A DNA stretch of 31,114 nt from Actinomycetes bacterium (lineage in GTDB: Bacteria; Actinomycetota; Actinomycetes; Actinomycetales; Microbacteriaceae), in the NCBI GenBank assembly GCA_023450335.1, contig JAEXHA010000027.1, positions 1-31,114 on the forward strand, read 5' to 3'. Positions within the stretch are counted from its first letter, which is position 1. Each line of letters starts with the position of its first letter. Positions 1 through 6,297 of the stretch are shown here, piece by piece. Position numbers and translations under genes: made by a program. The notes below the pieces were generated by a model. That model searched no databases and was not told the DNA's origin. It saw nothing but the letters and a program-made list of their open reading frames with translations.

Positions 1-777
1 GGGCAGCGCCGTGGGCTGGGTCAGCAGCAACGGTGCGCCGCCGGCGGCGGCCGCACCCGACAGCGCATCGGGGAACATCGTGCCGCTGGCCAGGAAGGCC
101 GTGGGCACCGTCCTTCCGAACTCCTGCGCGATGGCGGCCGAGGTCGCGTAACGATCGATGCCGCCGATGCGGTCGGCTTCGCGCCCTGCCGCGCGCGAGG
201 CGGCATCGGCGGCCGCGGCGGAGACCGCGGCGGTGCCGCCCAGCACCACGAGGCGCTTCGGCTTCAGCCGCCGCAGTTCGTCGGCCACCGGAGTCGAAAG
301 GGCGCGCGCGGTCGTCAGCAGCACCGGCCCGCCCAGCTTGGCGGCCAGGGCTGCTCCGCTGAGCGCATCGGGGAACAGTTCACCGCTGGCGACGAACGCG
401 ACGGGGGCGCCGGTGCCGAAGGTCGCGGCGCTGACCCGGGCCGACGTCTCGTAGCGGTCCTGGCCCTTCAGCCGGTCGACGGTGCCGGCGGTGTACGACG
501 CGAGGGCTGTCGCGACCTCCGCCGACACGGCGCCCTCTCCCCCGAGCACGACGATGCGCTGCGGCTTGAGGCGACGCAGCTCATCGGCGATCGCGTCGGG
601 CAGCGCCGTCGGGCTGGTCAGCAGCACGGGGCCGCCGCGAGCGGCCGCGGCCGCCGATCCGCTGAGCGCATCGGGGAACAGCGCACCGCTGGCGATGAAG
701 GCCACAGGGGCGCCCGTGGCGAAGGTGGCGGCGCTGATGGCCGCCGACGTCTCATACCGGTCGTCGCCGGCGAGCCT
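1..777 (-). repeat. Tandem 303-bp repeats coding for cell wall-binding units
   Basis: Three direct repeats encode units 475-777, 172-474 and 1-171 (the last cut by the window). The period is exactly 303 bp (101 codons) between the RL/RI-x-G-x-DRY motifs. DNA identity is high in places, for example the stretch around GAGCGCATCGGGGAACA near 361 and 664. The third unit lacks one codon in its middle. The near-identity suggests duplication within the gene. Confidence 0.8.
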
Positions 778-891
778 GGTCACCTGACCGGCAGCGGCGG
801 TGGCCACACCGGCATCCAGTGCGACAGCACCGGAGACGACCACCGACGCAATCGCGAGGGCACTCAGAGCGCGGCGCAGCCGTCCCGTCAC
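1..891 (-). CDS. Secreted cell wall-binding repeat 2 protein (N-terminal part)
   Basis: The first 297 codons are visible; the gene runs off the window at position 1. The GTG start at 891-889 overlaps the hisI stop in a GTGA junction. Residues 1-37 look like a Sec signal peptide: basic GRLRR, then a hydrophobic run from ALSALAIAS to VATAAA. Three tandem units follow, each opening with RL/RI-x-G-x-DRY(E/A)TS at residues 39, 140 and 241. Each contains FPDALSG, a G(G/A)P-(V/L)LLT segment and, where complete, LRRLKPxRxVVLGG. This is the pattern of cell wall-binding repeat type 2 (CW_binding_2), found in surface proteins of Gram-positive bacteria. No catalytic domain is visible in this part, so its activity, if any, lies beyond the window. 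The role as an exported wall-associated protein is inferred. Its place directly behind hisI is odd for a surface protein. Confidence 0.85.
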   Translation of the reverse strand, partial: MTGRLRRALSALAIASVVVSGAVALDAGVATAAAGQVTRLAGDDRYETSAAISAATFATGAPVAFIASGALFPDALSGSAAAAARGGPVLLTSPTALPDAIADELRRLKPQRIVVLGGEGAVSAEVATALASYTAGTVDRLKGQDRYETSARVSAATFGTGAPVAFVASGELFPDALSGAALAAKLGGPVLLTTARALSTPVADELRRLKPKRLVVLGGTAAVSAAAADAASRAAGREADRIGGIDRYATSAAIAQEFGRTVPTAFLASGTMFPDALSGAAAAGGAPLLLTQPTALP

Positions 892-1238
892 GGCGCTCCC
901 ACGGCCGGGGTCAGGTCGTCGGCGTCGAAGCAGGTCCGATCGCCGGTGTGACACGCGGCGCCGACCTGCTCGACGGTGATCAGCAGCGTGTCACCGTCAC
1001 AGTCGAGGCGCGCGCCCTTGACGTACTGGGCGTGTCCCGACGTGTCGCCCTTGCGCCAGTACTCCTGCCGCGACCGTGACCAGAAGGTCACACGGCCCTC
1101 GGTCAGCGTACGGCGCAGCGCCTCGGCATCCATCCACCCCAGCATAAGCACCTCGCCGGTGCCCTGCTGCTGGATGATGGCGGGCACGAGGCCGTCGGCG
1201 TTGAACACGACCCGGTCTATGCGCACGTCGGTGGTCAT
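888..1238 (-). CDS. hisI: Phosphoribosyl-AMP cyclohydrolase
   Basis: HisI opens the adenine ring of phosphoribosyl-AMP, the third step of histidine synthesis, in the cytoplasm. The 116-residue protein is a stand-alone cyclohydrolase, not fused to HisE. It carries LGWMDAEA (33-40), FWSRSRQEYWRKGDTSGH (52-69), DCDGD (79-83) and CHTGDRTCF (96-104). Cysteines 80, 96 and 103 have the 16- and 7-residue spacing of the family's zinc ligands, and the DCDGD aspartates fit the second metal site. The ATG at 1238 overlaps the hisF stop by 4 nt (ATGA), so translation is probably coupled. The 3' end overlaps the surface-protein gene by 4 nt. Confidence 0.97.
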   Translation of the reverse strand: MTTDVRIDRVVFNADGLVPAIIQQQGTGEVLMLGWMDAEALRRTLTEGRVTFWSRSRQEYWRKGDTSGHAQYVKGARLDCDGDTLLITVEQVGAACHTGDRTCFDADDLTPAVGAP

Positions 1239-1996
1239 CGCACCTCCACATCCTCGGCGGCCAGGGCCTGTTTCACATCGTCGATGGTGAGCTGTCCGGA
1301 GTGGAAGACCGACGCGGCCAGCACGGCGTCGGCACCCGCGTGGACTGCCGGCGCGAAGTGCGCGGCGTCACCTGCGCCCCCTGAGGCGATCACCGGCACC
1401 GACGAGACCTCGCGCATGAGGCGCACCAGTTCCAGGTCGAACCCGTCTTTCGTGCCGTCGGCGTCGATGGAATTGACCAGCAGCTCACCGGCGCCGCGTT
1501 CGATCGCTTCCCGCGCCCAGTCGAGCGCGTCGAGCGTCGTGAGCGTTCGGCCGCCGTGCGTGGTGACGACGAAACCGGACGGCGTGCCCGGCGCGCGCTT
1601 GACGTCGAGCGAGAGCACGAGCACTTGGGCGCCGAAGCGGTCGGCGATCTCATCGATCAGATCGGGCCGGGCGATGGCCGCCGAATTGACCCCGACCTTG
1701 TCGGCGCCCACCCCCAGCAGCCGGGCCACGTCGTCGGTCGAGCGCACTCCCCCGCCCACGGTCAGCGGGATGAACACCTCTTCGGCGGTACGGCGCACCA
1801 CGTCGTAGGTCGTGGCGCGGTCATCGACCGTTGCGGTGACATCGAGGAAGGTCAGCTCGTCGGCGCCCTGCGCGAAGTACCGCCGGGCCAGTTCGACGGG
1901 ATCGCCCATCTCGCGCAGGTTCTCGAAGTTGACGCCCTTGACGACCTTGCCGCCTTTGACATCGAGGCAGGGGATGACACGGCACGCGAGGGTCAT
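1235..1996 (-). CDS. hisF: Imidazole glycerol phosphate synthase, cyclase subunit
   Basis: HisF works with HisH to turn PRFAR and ammonia into imidazole glycerol phosphate and AICAR. The 253-residue protein is a (beta/alpha)8 barrel of normal length. The catalytic aspartates are at D12 (in IPCLDVKGG) and D131 (in LSLDVKR). Phosphate-binding loops include LTVGGGVRS, NSIDADGTKDG and IASGGAGD. The start ATG at 1996 shares one base with the hisG stop (TGATG), so the two are very likely translationally coupled. The frame stays open upstream into hisG as far as 3010, but that extension is not coding. hisH and hisA are not in this window. Confidence 0.97.
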   Translation of the reverse strand: MTLACRVIPCLDVKGGKVVKGVNFENLREMGDPVELARRYFAQGADELTFLDVTATVDDRATTYDVVRRTAEEVFIPLTVGGGVRSTDDVARLLGVGADKVGVNSAAIARPDLIDEIADRFGAQVLVLSLDVKRAPGTPSGFVVTTHGGRTLTTLDALDWAREAIERGAGELLVNSIDADGTKDGFDLELVRLMREVSSVPVIASGGAGDAAHFAPAVHAGADAVLAASVFHSGQLTIDDVKQALAAEDVEVR

Positions 1997-2838
1997 CACA
2001 GCCTCGCGTTGTGGATAGCCGTGACCAGGATCGCGCGGGCACCGATCGCGTAGAGCGCGTCCATGACCTGGTTGACGGTCTTGCGCGGCGTCATCACCCG
2101 CACGGCGACCCAGTCCGGGTCGCGCAGCGGGGAGATGGTCGGCGACTCGATGCCGGAGGCGATCTTGATCGCCTCGTCGACCAGCGCGGCCGGCAGGTCG
2201 TAGTCGATGAGCACGTAGCGACGGGCGACCATGACGCCGCGCAGGCGCCGCAGCAGGATCTCGGTGCCGGCGGCCTCCTGCGGCGACCGGATCAGCACCG
2301 CCTCCGACTCCAGCAGGACGGGGCCGAAGATCTCCAGGCCCGCCTGACGCAGCGTCGTACCGGTTGAGACGACGTCGGCGACCGCGTCGGCCACGCCGAG
2401 CTCGACGGCAGACTCGACGGCACCATCCAGCGGGACGAGGTCGACCGCGATACCGTGCTCGTCGAGGTAGGCGTCGACCAGGCCCGGGTAGGCAGTGGCC
2501 ACGCGCACACCGTCGAGATCGGCGAGGTCGGTGAAGCGCCCGGGCGGGCCGGCGAAGCGGAACGTGGAAGCGCCGAAGCCGAGCTGTTCGATCTCGAGAG
2601 CTCCCGGCATCCGCGCATCCAGCAGAAGATCGCGGCCGGTGATGCCGACGTCGAGGGCGCCCGACCCGACGTAGGTGGCGATGTCCTTGGGGCGCAGGTA
2701 GAAGAACTCGACCTCGTTGACGGAGTCGATGACGTGCAGGTCCTTGGGGTCGCGACGGCCGGTGTACCCGGCCTCGGTCAGCATCTCCGTGGCGGTCTCG
2801 GCGAGCGATCCCTTGTTCGGCACAGCGATTCGCAGCAT
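1996..2838 (-). CDS. hisG: ATP phosphoribosyltransferase (long form)
   Basis: HisG joins ATP and PRPP, the committed and feedback-controlled first step of histidine synthesis. At 280 residues it is the long form, with a C-terminal regulatory domain (about residues 207-280, ending ILVTAIHNARL), so it should be inhibited by histidine directly and need no HisZ. The N-terminal MLRIAVPNKGSL and the PRPP loop DAVADVVSTGTTL (151-163) are typical. The start is ATG at 2838, 45 bp after hisE, with only a weak upstream purine stretch. It is the second gene of a hisE-hisG-hisF-hisI string. Confidence 0.97.
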   Translation of the reverse strand: MLRIAVPNKGSLAETATEMLTEAGYTGRRDPKDLHVIDSVNEVEFFYLRPKDIATYVGSGALDVGITGRDLLLDARMPGALEIEQLGFGASTFRFAGPPGRFTDLADLDGVRVATAYPGLVDAYLDEHGIAVDLVPLDGAVESAVELGVADAVADVVSTGTTLRQAGLEIFGPVLLESEAVLIRSPQEAAGTEILLRRLRGVMVARRYVLIDYDLPAALVDEAIKIASGIESPTISPLRDPDWVAVRVMTPRKTVNQVMDALYAIGARAILVTAIHNARL

Positions 2839-2883
2839 GTTGCGGGGCTTTCGTGTCGTGGCGGTGGGGGTCAGCGGGCGCGC

Positions 2884-3147
2884 TCAGAGATGTCGGTACA
2901 CGTCCTCGAGCGTCAGGCCCTTCGCGACCATCAGCACCTGCAGGTGGTACAGCAGCTGCGAGATCTCCTCCGACGTCTCGGCGTCGGACTGGTATTCGGC
3001 GGCCATCCACACCTCGGCGGCCTCCTCGACGATCTTCTTGCCGATCGCGTGGACACCGCGGTCGAGCTGCGCGACCGTGCCGGAGCCTTCCGGGCGTGCA
3101 GCGGCGATGGCGGTGAGCTCAGCGAACAGCCCGTCGAACGTCTTCAC
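2884..3147 (-). CDS. hisE: Phosphoribosyl-ATP pyrophosphatase
   Basis: HisE removes pyrophosphate from phosphoribosyl-ATP, the second step of histidine synthesis. The 87-residue protein is a stand-alone MazG-like fold of usual actinobacterial length, with EEAAEVWMAAE (41-51) and EEISQLLYHLQVLM (60-73). The latter matches the actinobacterial variant, in which SQ precedes LLY. The start is GTG at 3147, chosen because KTFDGLFAEL follows at once and no alternative fits. A TAGCCT box ends 6 nt before the GTG, so the transcript may be leaderless. It appears to be the first gene of the his string. Confidence 0.95.
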   Translation of the reverse strand: MKTFDGLFAELTAIAAARPEGSGTVAQLDRGVHAIGKKIVEEAAEVWMAAEYQSDAETSEEISQLLYHLQVLMVAKGLTLEDVYRHL

Positions 3148-3159
3148 CCTGACAGGCTA
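3148..3159 (-). promoter_or_regulatory. Candidate leaderless promoter -10 box of hisE
   Basis: TAGCCT (3159-3154) fits the actinobacterial TANNNT -10 pattern. Exactly 6 nt (GTCAGG) separate it from the GTG start of hisE, so transcription would begin at or next to the start codon. I see no good -35 hexamer. The same CAGG could serve as a weak ribosome site if transcription starts further upstream. Confidence 0.4.
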
Positions 3160-3192
3160 CCGGTCGCGGACGCTCACGGACGCCGCCGAGGG

Positions 3193-3867
3193 TCAGTGCC
3201 GGTGCGCGGCGACGGCACCTTCGCGCAGGGCCGCGATGGCCTGCGCGGGGTCATCGGCGCCGAAGACCGCCGAACCGGCGACGAAGGTGTCGGCCCCGGC
3301 TTCCGCGGCCTGAGCGATCGTCGAGGCGCCGATGCCCCCGTCGACCTGCAGCCAGACCTGCGACCCGCGGCGGCGCGTCTCGGCCGACAGCCGGGCGAGC
3401 TTGGGCATCATGTCGGCCATGAACCCCTGCCCGCCGAACCCGGGCTCGACGGTCATGATGAGGATCTGATCGAACTCGTCCAGCACGTCGAACAGGCTGT
3501 CGACGTCGGTGGCCGGCTTGACGGCCACCCCGGCGCGGGCGCCGATCGCGCGCAGCCGCCGGGCGAGGGCGATCGGGTCGGTGGCAGCCTCGAGATGGAA
3601 CGTGACCGAGGCTGAGCCGATCTCGGCGTAGCCGGGGGCCCACCGGTCGGGGTCGTCGATCATGAGGTGCACGTCGAGAGGCACGGGGCTCGTCGCCTGA
3701 ATGCGCTCGACCATCTGCGGGCCGAACGTCAGATTGGGCACGAAGTGGTTGTCCATCACATCGACGTGGACGAAGTCAGCGGTGGCGATGCGGGCGAGTT
3801 CAGCCTGCATGTTCACGAAGTCGGCGGCGAGGATGCTCGGATTGATACGCGGAGTGTCTGCAGGCAC
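3193..3867 (-). CDS. rpe: Ribulose-phosphate 3-epimerase
   Basis: Rpe interconverts ribulose 5-phosphate and xylulose 5-phosphate in the pentose phosphate pathway. The 224-residue TIM barrel has the metal ligands H34 and D36 (in FVHVDVMD), H67 (in DVHLM) and D176 (in QVDGGI). The active-site segments MTVEPGFGGQGF (138-149) and NPSILAADF (9-17) are intact. The start is GTG at 3867, giving MPADTPRINPSILAADF. A TAGGCT box ends 6 nt upstream, suggesting a leaderless transcript. It lies 77 bp after rsmB, an order also seen in mycobacteria (fmt, rsmB, rpe, from memory). Confidence 0.97.
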   Translation of the reverse strand: MPADTPRINPSILAADFVNMQAELARIATADFVHVDVMDNHFVPNLTFGPQMVERIQATSPVPLDVHLMIDDPDRWAPGYAEIGSASVTFHLEAATDPIALARRLRAIGARAGVAVKPATDVDSLFDVLDEFDQILIMTVEPGFGGQGFMADMMPKLARLSAETRRRGSQVWLQVDGGIGASTIAQAAEAGADTFVAGSAVFGADDPAQAIAALREGAVAAHRH

Positions 3868-3879
3868 GGGCCCAGCCTA
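3868..3879 (-). promoter_or_regulatory. Candidate leaderless promoter -10 box of rpe
   Basis: TAGGCT (3879-3874) is followed by 6 nt (GGGCCC) and then the GTG start of rpe. The spacing equals that at hisE and aroQ. No clear -35 box is seen. The box lies in the 77-bp gap after rsmB, where I see no convincing terminator. Confidence 0.4.
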
Positions 3880-3944
3880 CTTACAAGCCAGGCCACGGGG
3901 CTGGGGCCGCTGTTGCCAGGTGGGCGCGGTGTGCCGGACGCCGG

Positions 3945-5300
3945 TCAGACGCGCTGGAGCAGTGAGATCGACATCGCGTCGGTGCCGTGCCGGTGCGGCC
4001 ACAGCTGGGCGCGGCCCGATCCGTCGGCGGGCGCGGGCAGGTCGAGGGGCTCGCCGGCGATGGATGCCAGGGTCTCACGCGCGTCGAGCTCGACGACCTC
4101 GTCGCCGAACCGACGCCGGACCTCGGCGACGATGCCGGCCGTCTCGGCCAGATGCGGGGAGCAGGTCACGTACGCGACGATGCCGCCGGGCGCGAGAGCG
4201 TCGACGGCTGCGGCGAGCAGGTCGCCCTGCAGCGCGGTCAGGTCGGGCAGATCAGCGGGGCTCTTGCGCCAGCGCGCCTCGGGGCGGCGGCGCAGCGCCC
4301 CCAGCCCCGTGCACGGCGCGTCGACGAGGATGCGGTCATAGCGACCGCGGCCGGCGCGGACACGCCCGTCCTCCTCCGACACGGGAACCTCCAGCGGCAC
4401 GCCCTTCACCGACGCGCGCACCAGACCGGCCCGCACCGGCGAGACCTCGTTGGCCTCGAGCGCGGCCCCGTGGGCGAGGGCCTCGGCGGCCAGCACGGCG
4501 GTCTTGCCGCCCGGGCCCGCACACAGATCGAGCCAGCGCTCGCCGCCGCGCACCGGTGTCGCGTGCGTCAGTGCCAGCGCGGCCAGCTGCGAACCTTCAT
4601 CCTGCACTCGAATGCGGCCGTCCGCGGCGCTGATGACCTGTTCGGGGTCTCCCCCGGCCAGGCGGAACCCGAGCGGCGAGTACGGGGTGCGCTCGGCACC
4701 GGCGGGCGCGACCGCCAGTCCCGGGAGGACGGCAAGGGTGACCCCCGGTGACACGTTGTCGGCGGCCAGGAATTCGTCGAGCTCGTCGGCGCGGCCTTCG
4801 GCGGCCAGCGCACGGCGCACCGCCCGGATGACCCACACCGGGTGCGCGTAGCGCAGACCGAGGCGTTCGTCGTCGGAGCGGGCGGCTGACTCGATGCGCT
4901 CGAGCCATTCGTCGGCGGACCGCTCGCTGATGCGGCGCAGCACGGCATTGGCGAACCCGGTCGCCTTCGTGCCGGCAGCGCGCCGGACCAGCTCGACCGT
5001 CTCGTTGACGGCGGCGTGGGCGGCCACGCGTGTGGCCAGCAGCTGGTGCGCCCCGAGGCGCAGGGCGTCGCGCACCGGCGGGTCGATCTCGTCGATCGGT
5101 CGACCCGCGGCATCGGCGATGATCGCGTCGTACGTACCCTGGCGTCGCAGCGTGCCGTAGGTGAGCTCGGTGGCGAGGCCGGCGTCGGCCGACGACAGCC
5201 CTGCCTGCCGAAGCTCGCGCGGCAGATGCAGGTTCGCGTAGGCGCCTGACTCGTGCACGGCGCGGATGACCTCGAAGGCGACGAGGCGCGCGGGATTCAT
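3945..5300 (-). CDS. rsmB: 16S rRNA m5C967 methyltransferase (RsmB/Sun)
   Basis: RsmB methylates cytosine 967 (E. coli numbering) of 16S rRNA using SAM. The 451-residue protein has an N-terminal NusB-like RNA-binding domain (about 1-130, opening ARLVAFEVIRAV) and a C-terminal Rossmann methyltransferase. RVQDEGSQLAA (231-241) and LDLCAGPGGKTAVLA (257-271) form the SAM site. The two family cysteines are C330 in DAPCTG and C380 in VTCSP. The start is ATG at 5300, which overlaps the fmt stop as ATGA. The frame is open to 5417, but the upstream part is a low-complexity Arg/Ala shadow of the fmt tail repeat and is not expected to be translated. Confidence 0.95.
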   Translation of the reverse strand: MNPARLVAFEVIRAVHESGAYANLHLPRELRQAGLSSADAGLATELTYGTLRRQGTYDAIIADAAGRPIDEIDPPVRDALRLGAHQLLATRVAAHAAVNETVELVRRAAGTKATGFANAVLRRISERSADEWLERIESAARSDDERLGLRYAHPVWVIRAVRRALAAEGRADELDEFLAADNVSPGVTLAVLPGLAVAPAGAERTPYSPLGFRLAGGDPEQVISAADGRIRVQDEGSQLAALALTHATPVRGGERWLDLCAGPGGKTAVLAAEALAHGAALEANEVSPVRAGLVRASVKGVPLEVPVSEEDGRVRAGRGRYDRILVDAPCTGLGALRRRPEARWRKSPADLPDLTALQGDLLAAAVDALAPGGIVAYVTCSPHLAETAGIVAEVRRRFGDEVVELDARETLASIAGEPLDLPAPADGSGRAQLWPHRHGTDAMSISLLQRV

Positions 5301-6289
5301 GATGCGCCGTCCGATCGCGCGGTGTCCGCAGAGGGCGCGGCGTCTGCAGAGGGCACGGTGTCTGCAGAGGGCGCGGCGTCGGCACGCACCTCGTCGGCGC
5401 GCAGACCACGCCACCAATCGGCGGCGGCCATCGTCCCCTTGCCGGCCGGCTGCACGGTCTTCAACAGCACGGTGCCCTCGCCCGTGCCGACGACGACGTC
5501 GCGGCCGGCGAGGGTCAGTACGCCCGGTGCGAGCTCGAGGTCGGGCCCGCGGTGGGCGTCGAGCACCTTGAGTCGCTGCCCGCCGATCCAGGTGTGCGCG
5601 CCGGGTTCGGGGGTCGTGCCGCGGAAGCGGTCGACGACGGCATCGGCCGACGCCGTGAAGTCGAGCGCGCCGTCGCTCAGCGACAGCTTCGGAGCGAGGG
5701 TCGGCTCGCCCGACTGCGGCGTGGCGACCGCGGTGCCGGCGGCGACCTGCTCGACGACGTCGACGAGCAGGTCTCCACCCAGGTCGGCGAGCTCGGCGAG
5801 CACGTCGCCTGCCGTGGCGCCGCGCGGCACGGCGTAGCGCACCCCGCCGTACACATCGCCGGCATCCAGAGCCGGCACCAGCTGGAAGACGCTGGCACCG
5901 GTGGTGCGGTCACCGGCGATCAGTGCGTGCTGCACCGGCGCGGCGCCGCGCCAGGCCGGCAGCAGGGAGAAATGCAGATTGATCCAGCCGTGCTCCGGCG
6001 ACGACAGCAGCGGTTCGCGCACCAGGCCGCCGTAAGCGACGATCACGCCGAGGTCGGGGCGCAGCGCCTCGATCCGGGCGGTCGCATCGGCGTCGAGCCG
6101 ATCGGTCTTCACGACCGGAAGGCCGAGCTCGTCCGCGGCGGCGGCCACCGGTGACGGGGTGAGTATCCGCTTCCGCCCGAGCGGGGCGTCGCGACGGGTG
6201 ACCACACCCACGATCTCGTGCGAGGTGGCTGCCAGCGCCCGCAGCGACGGGACGGCCGGGGCGGGGGTCCCGGCGAAGACGATGCGCAT
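5297..6289 (-). CDS. fmt: Methionyl-tRNA formyltransferase
   Basis: Fmt formylates initiator Met-tRNA with 10-formyl-THF. I chose ATG 6289 because AGGAG lies at 6298-6294, 4 nt upstream, and MRIVFAGTPAPAVPSL is the family N-terminus; a GTG at 6301 would put the ribosome site inside the gene. The 330-residue protein has NLHFSLLPAWRGAAPVQ (104-120), with N104, H106 and D142 (in LDAGD) matching the catalytic triad. The C-terminal OB-like domain ends near residue 300. The last 30 residues are an unusual Pro-Ser-Ala-Asp tail built from hexapeptide repeats. The gene sits 8 nt after priA and overlaps rsmB by 4 nt. Confidence 0.96.
   Translation of the reverse strand: MRIVFAGTPAPAVPSLRALAATSHEIVGVVTRRDAPLGRKRILTPSPVAAAADELGLPVVKTDRLDADATARIEALRPDLGVIVAYGGLVREPLLSSPEHGWINLHFSLLPAWRGAAPVQHALIAGDRTTGASVFQLVPALDAGDVYGGVRYAVPRGATAGDVLAELADLGGDLLVDVVEQVAAGTAVATPQSGEPTLAPKLSLSDGALDFTASADAVVDRFRGTTPEPGAHTWIGGQRLKVLDAHRGPDLELAPGVLTLAGRDVVVGTGEGTVLLKTVQPAGKGTMAAADWWRGLRADEVRADAAPSADTVPSADAAPSADTARSDGAS
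5322..5375 (-). repeat. 18-bp tandem repeat at the 3' end of fmt
   Basis: Three near-identical 18-bp units (5322-5339, 5340-5357, 5358-5375; plus-strand unit like GTGTCTGCAGAGGGCGCG) encode the hexapeptide PSAD(T/A)(V/A) three times in the Fmt tail. The period is a multiple of three, so gain or loss of units keeps frame with the downstream rsmB junction. Confidence 0.85.
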
Positions 6290-6297
6290 CGGACTCC

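Noticed and set aside
1..777. CRISPR-like or satellite repeat
   Set aside because: The 303-bp periodicity is coding and in frame with clear protein motifs.
1997..3010. Upstream extension of the hisF frame through hisG
   Set aside because: Low-complexity Arg/Ala translation inside hisG; hisF begins at ATG 1996 with TGATG coupling and the family N-terminus.
5301..5417. Upstream extension of rsmB with RRRALCRH-type repeats
   Set aside because: It is the fmt 18-bp repeat read in another frame; rsmB starts at the ATGA junction.
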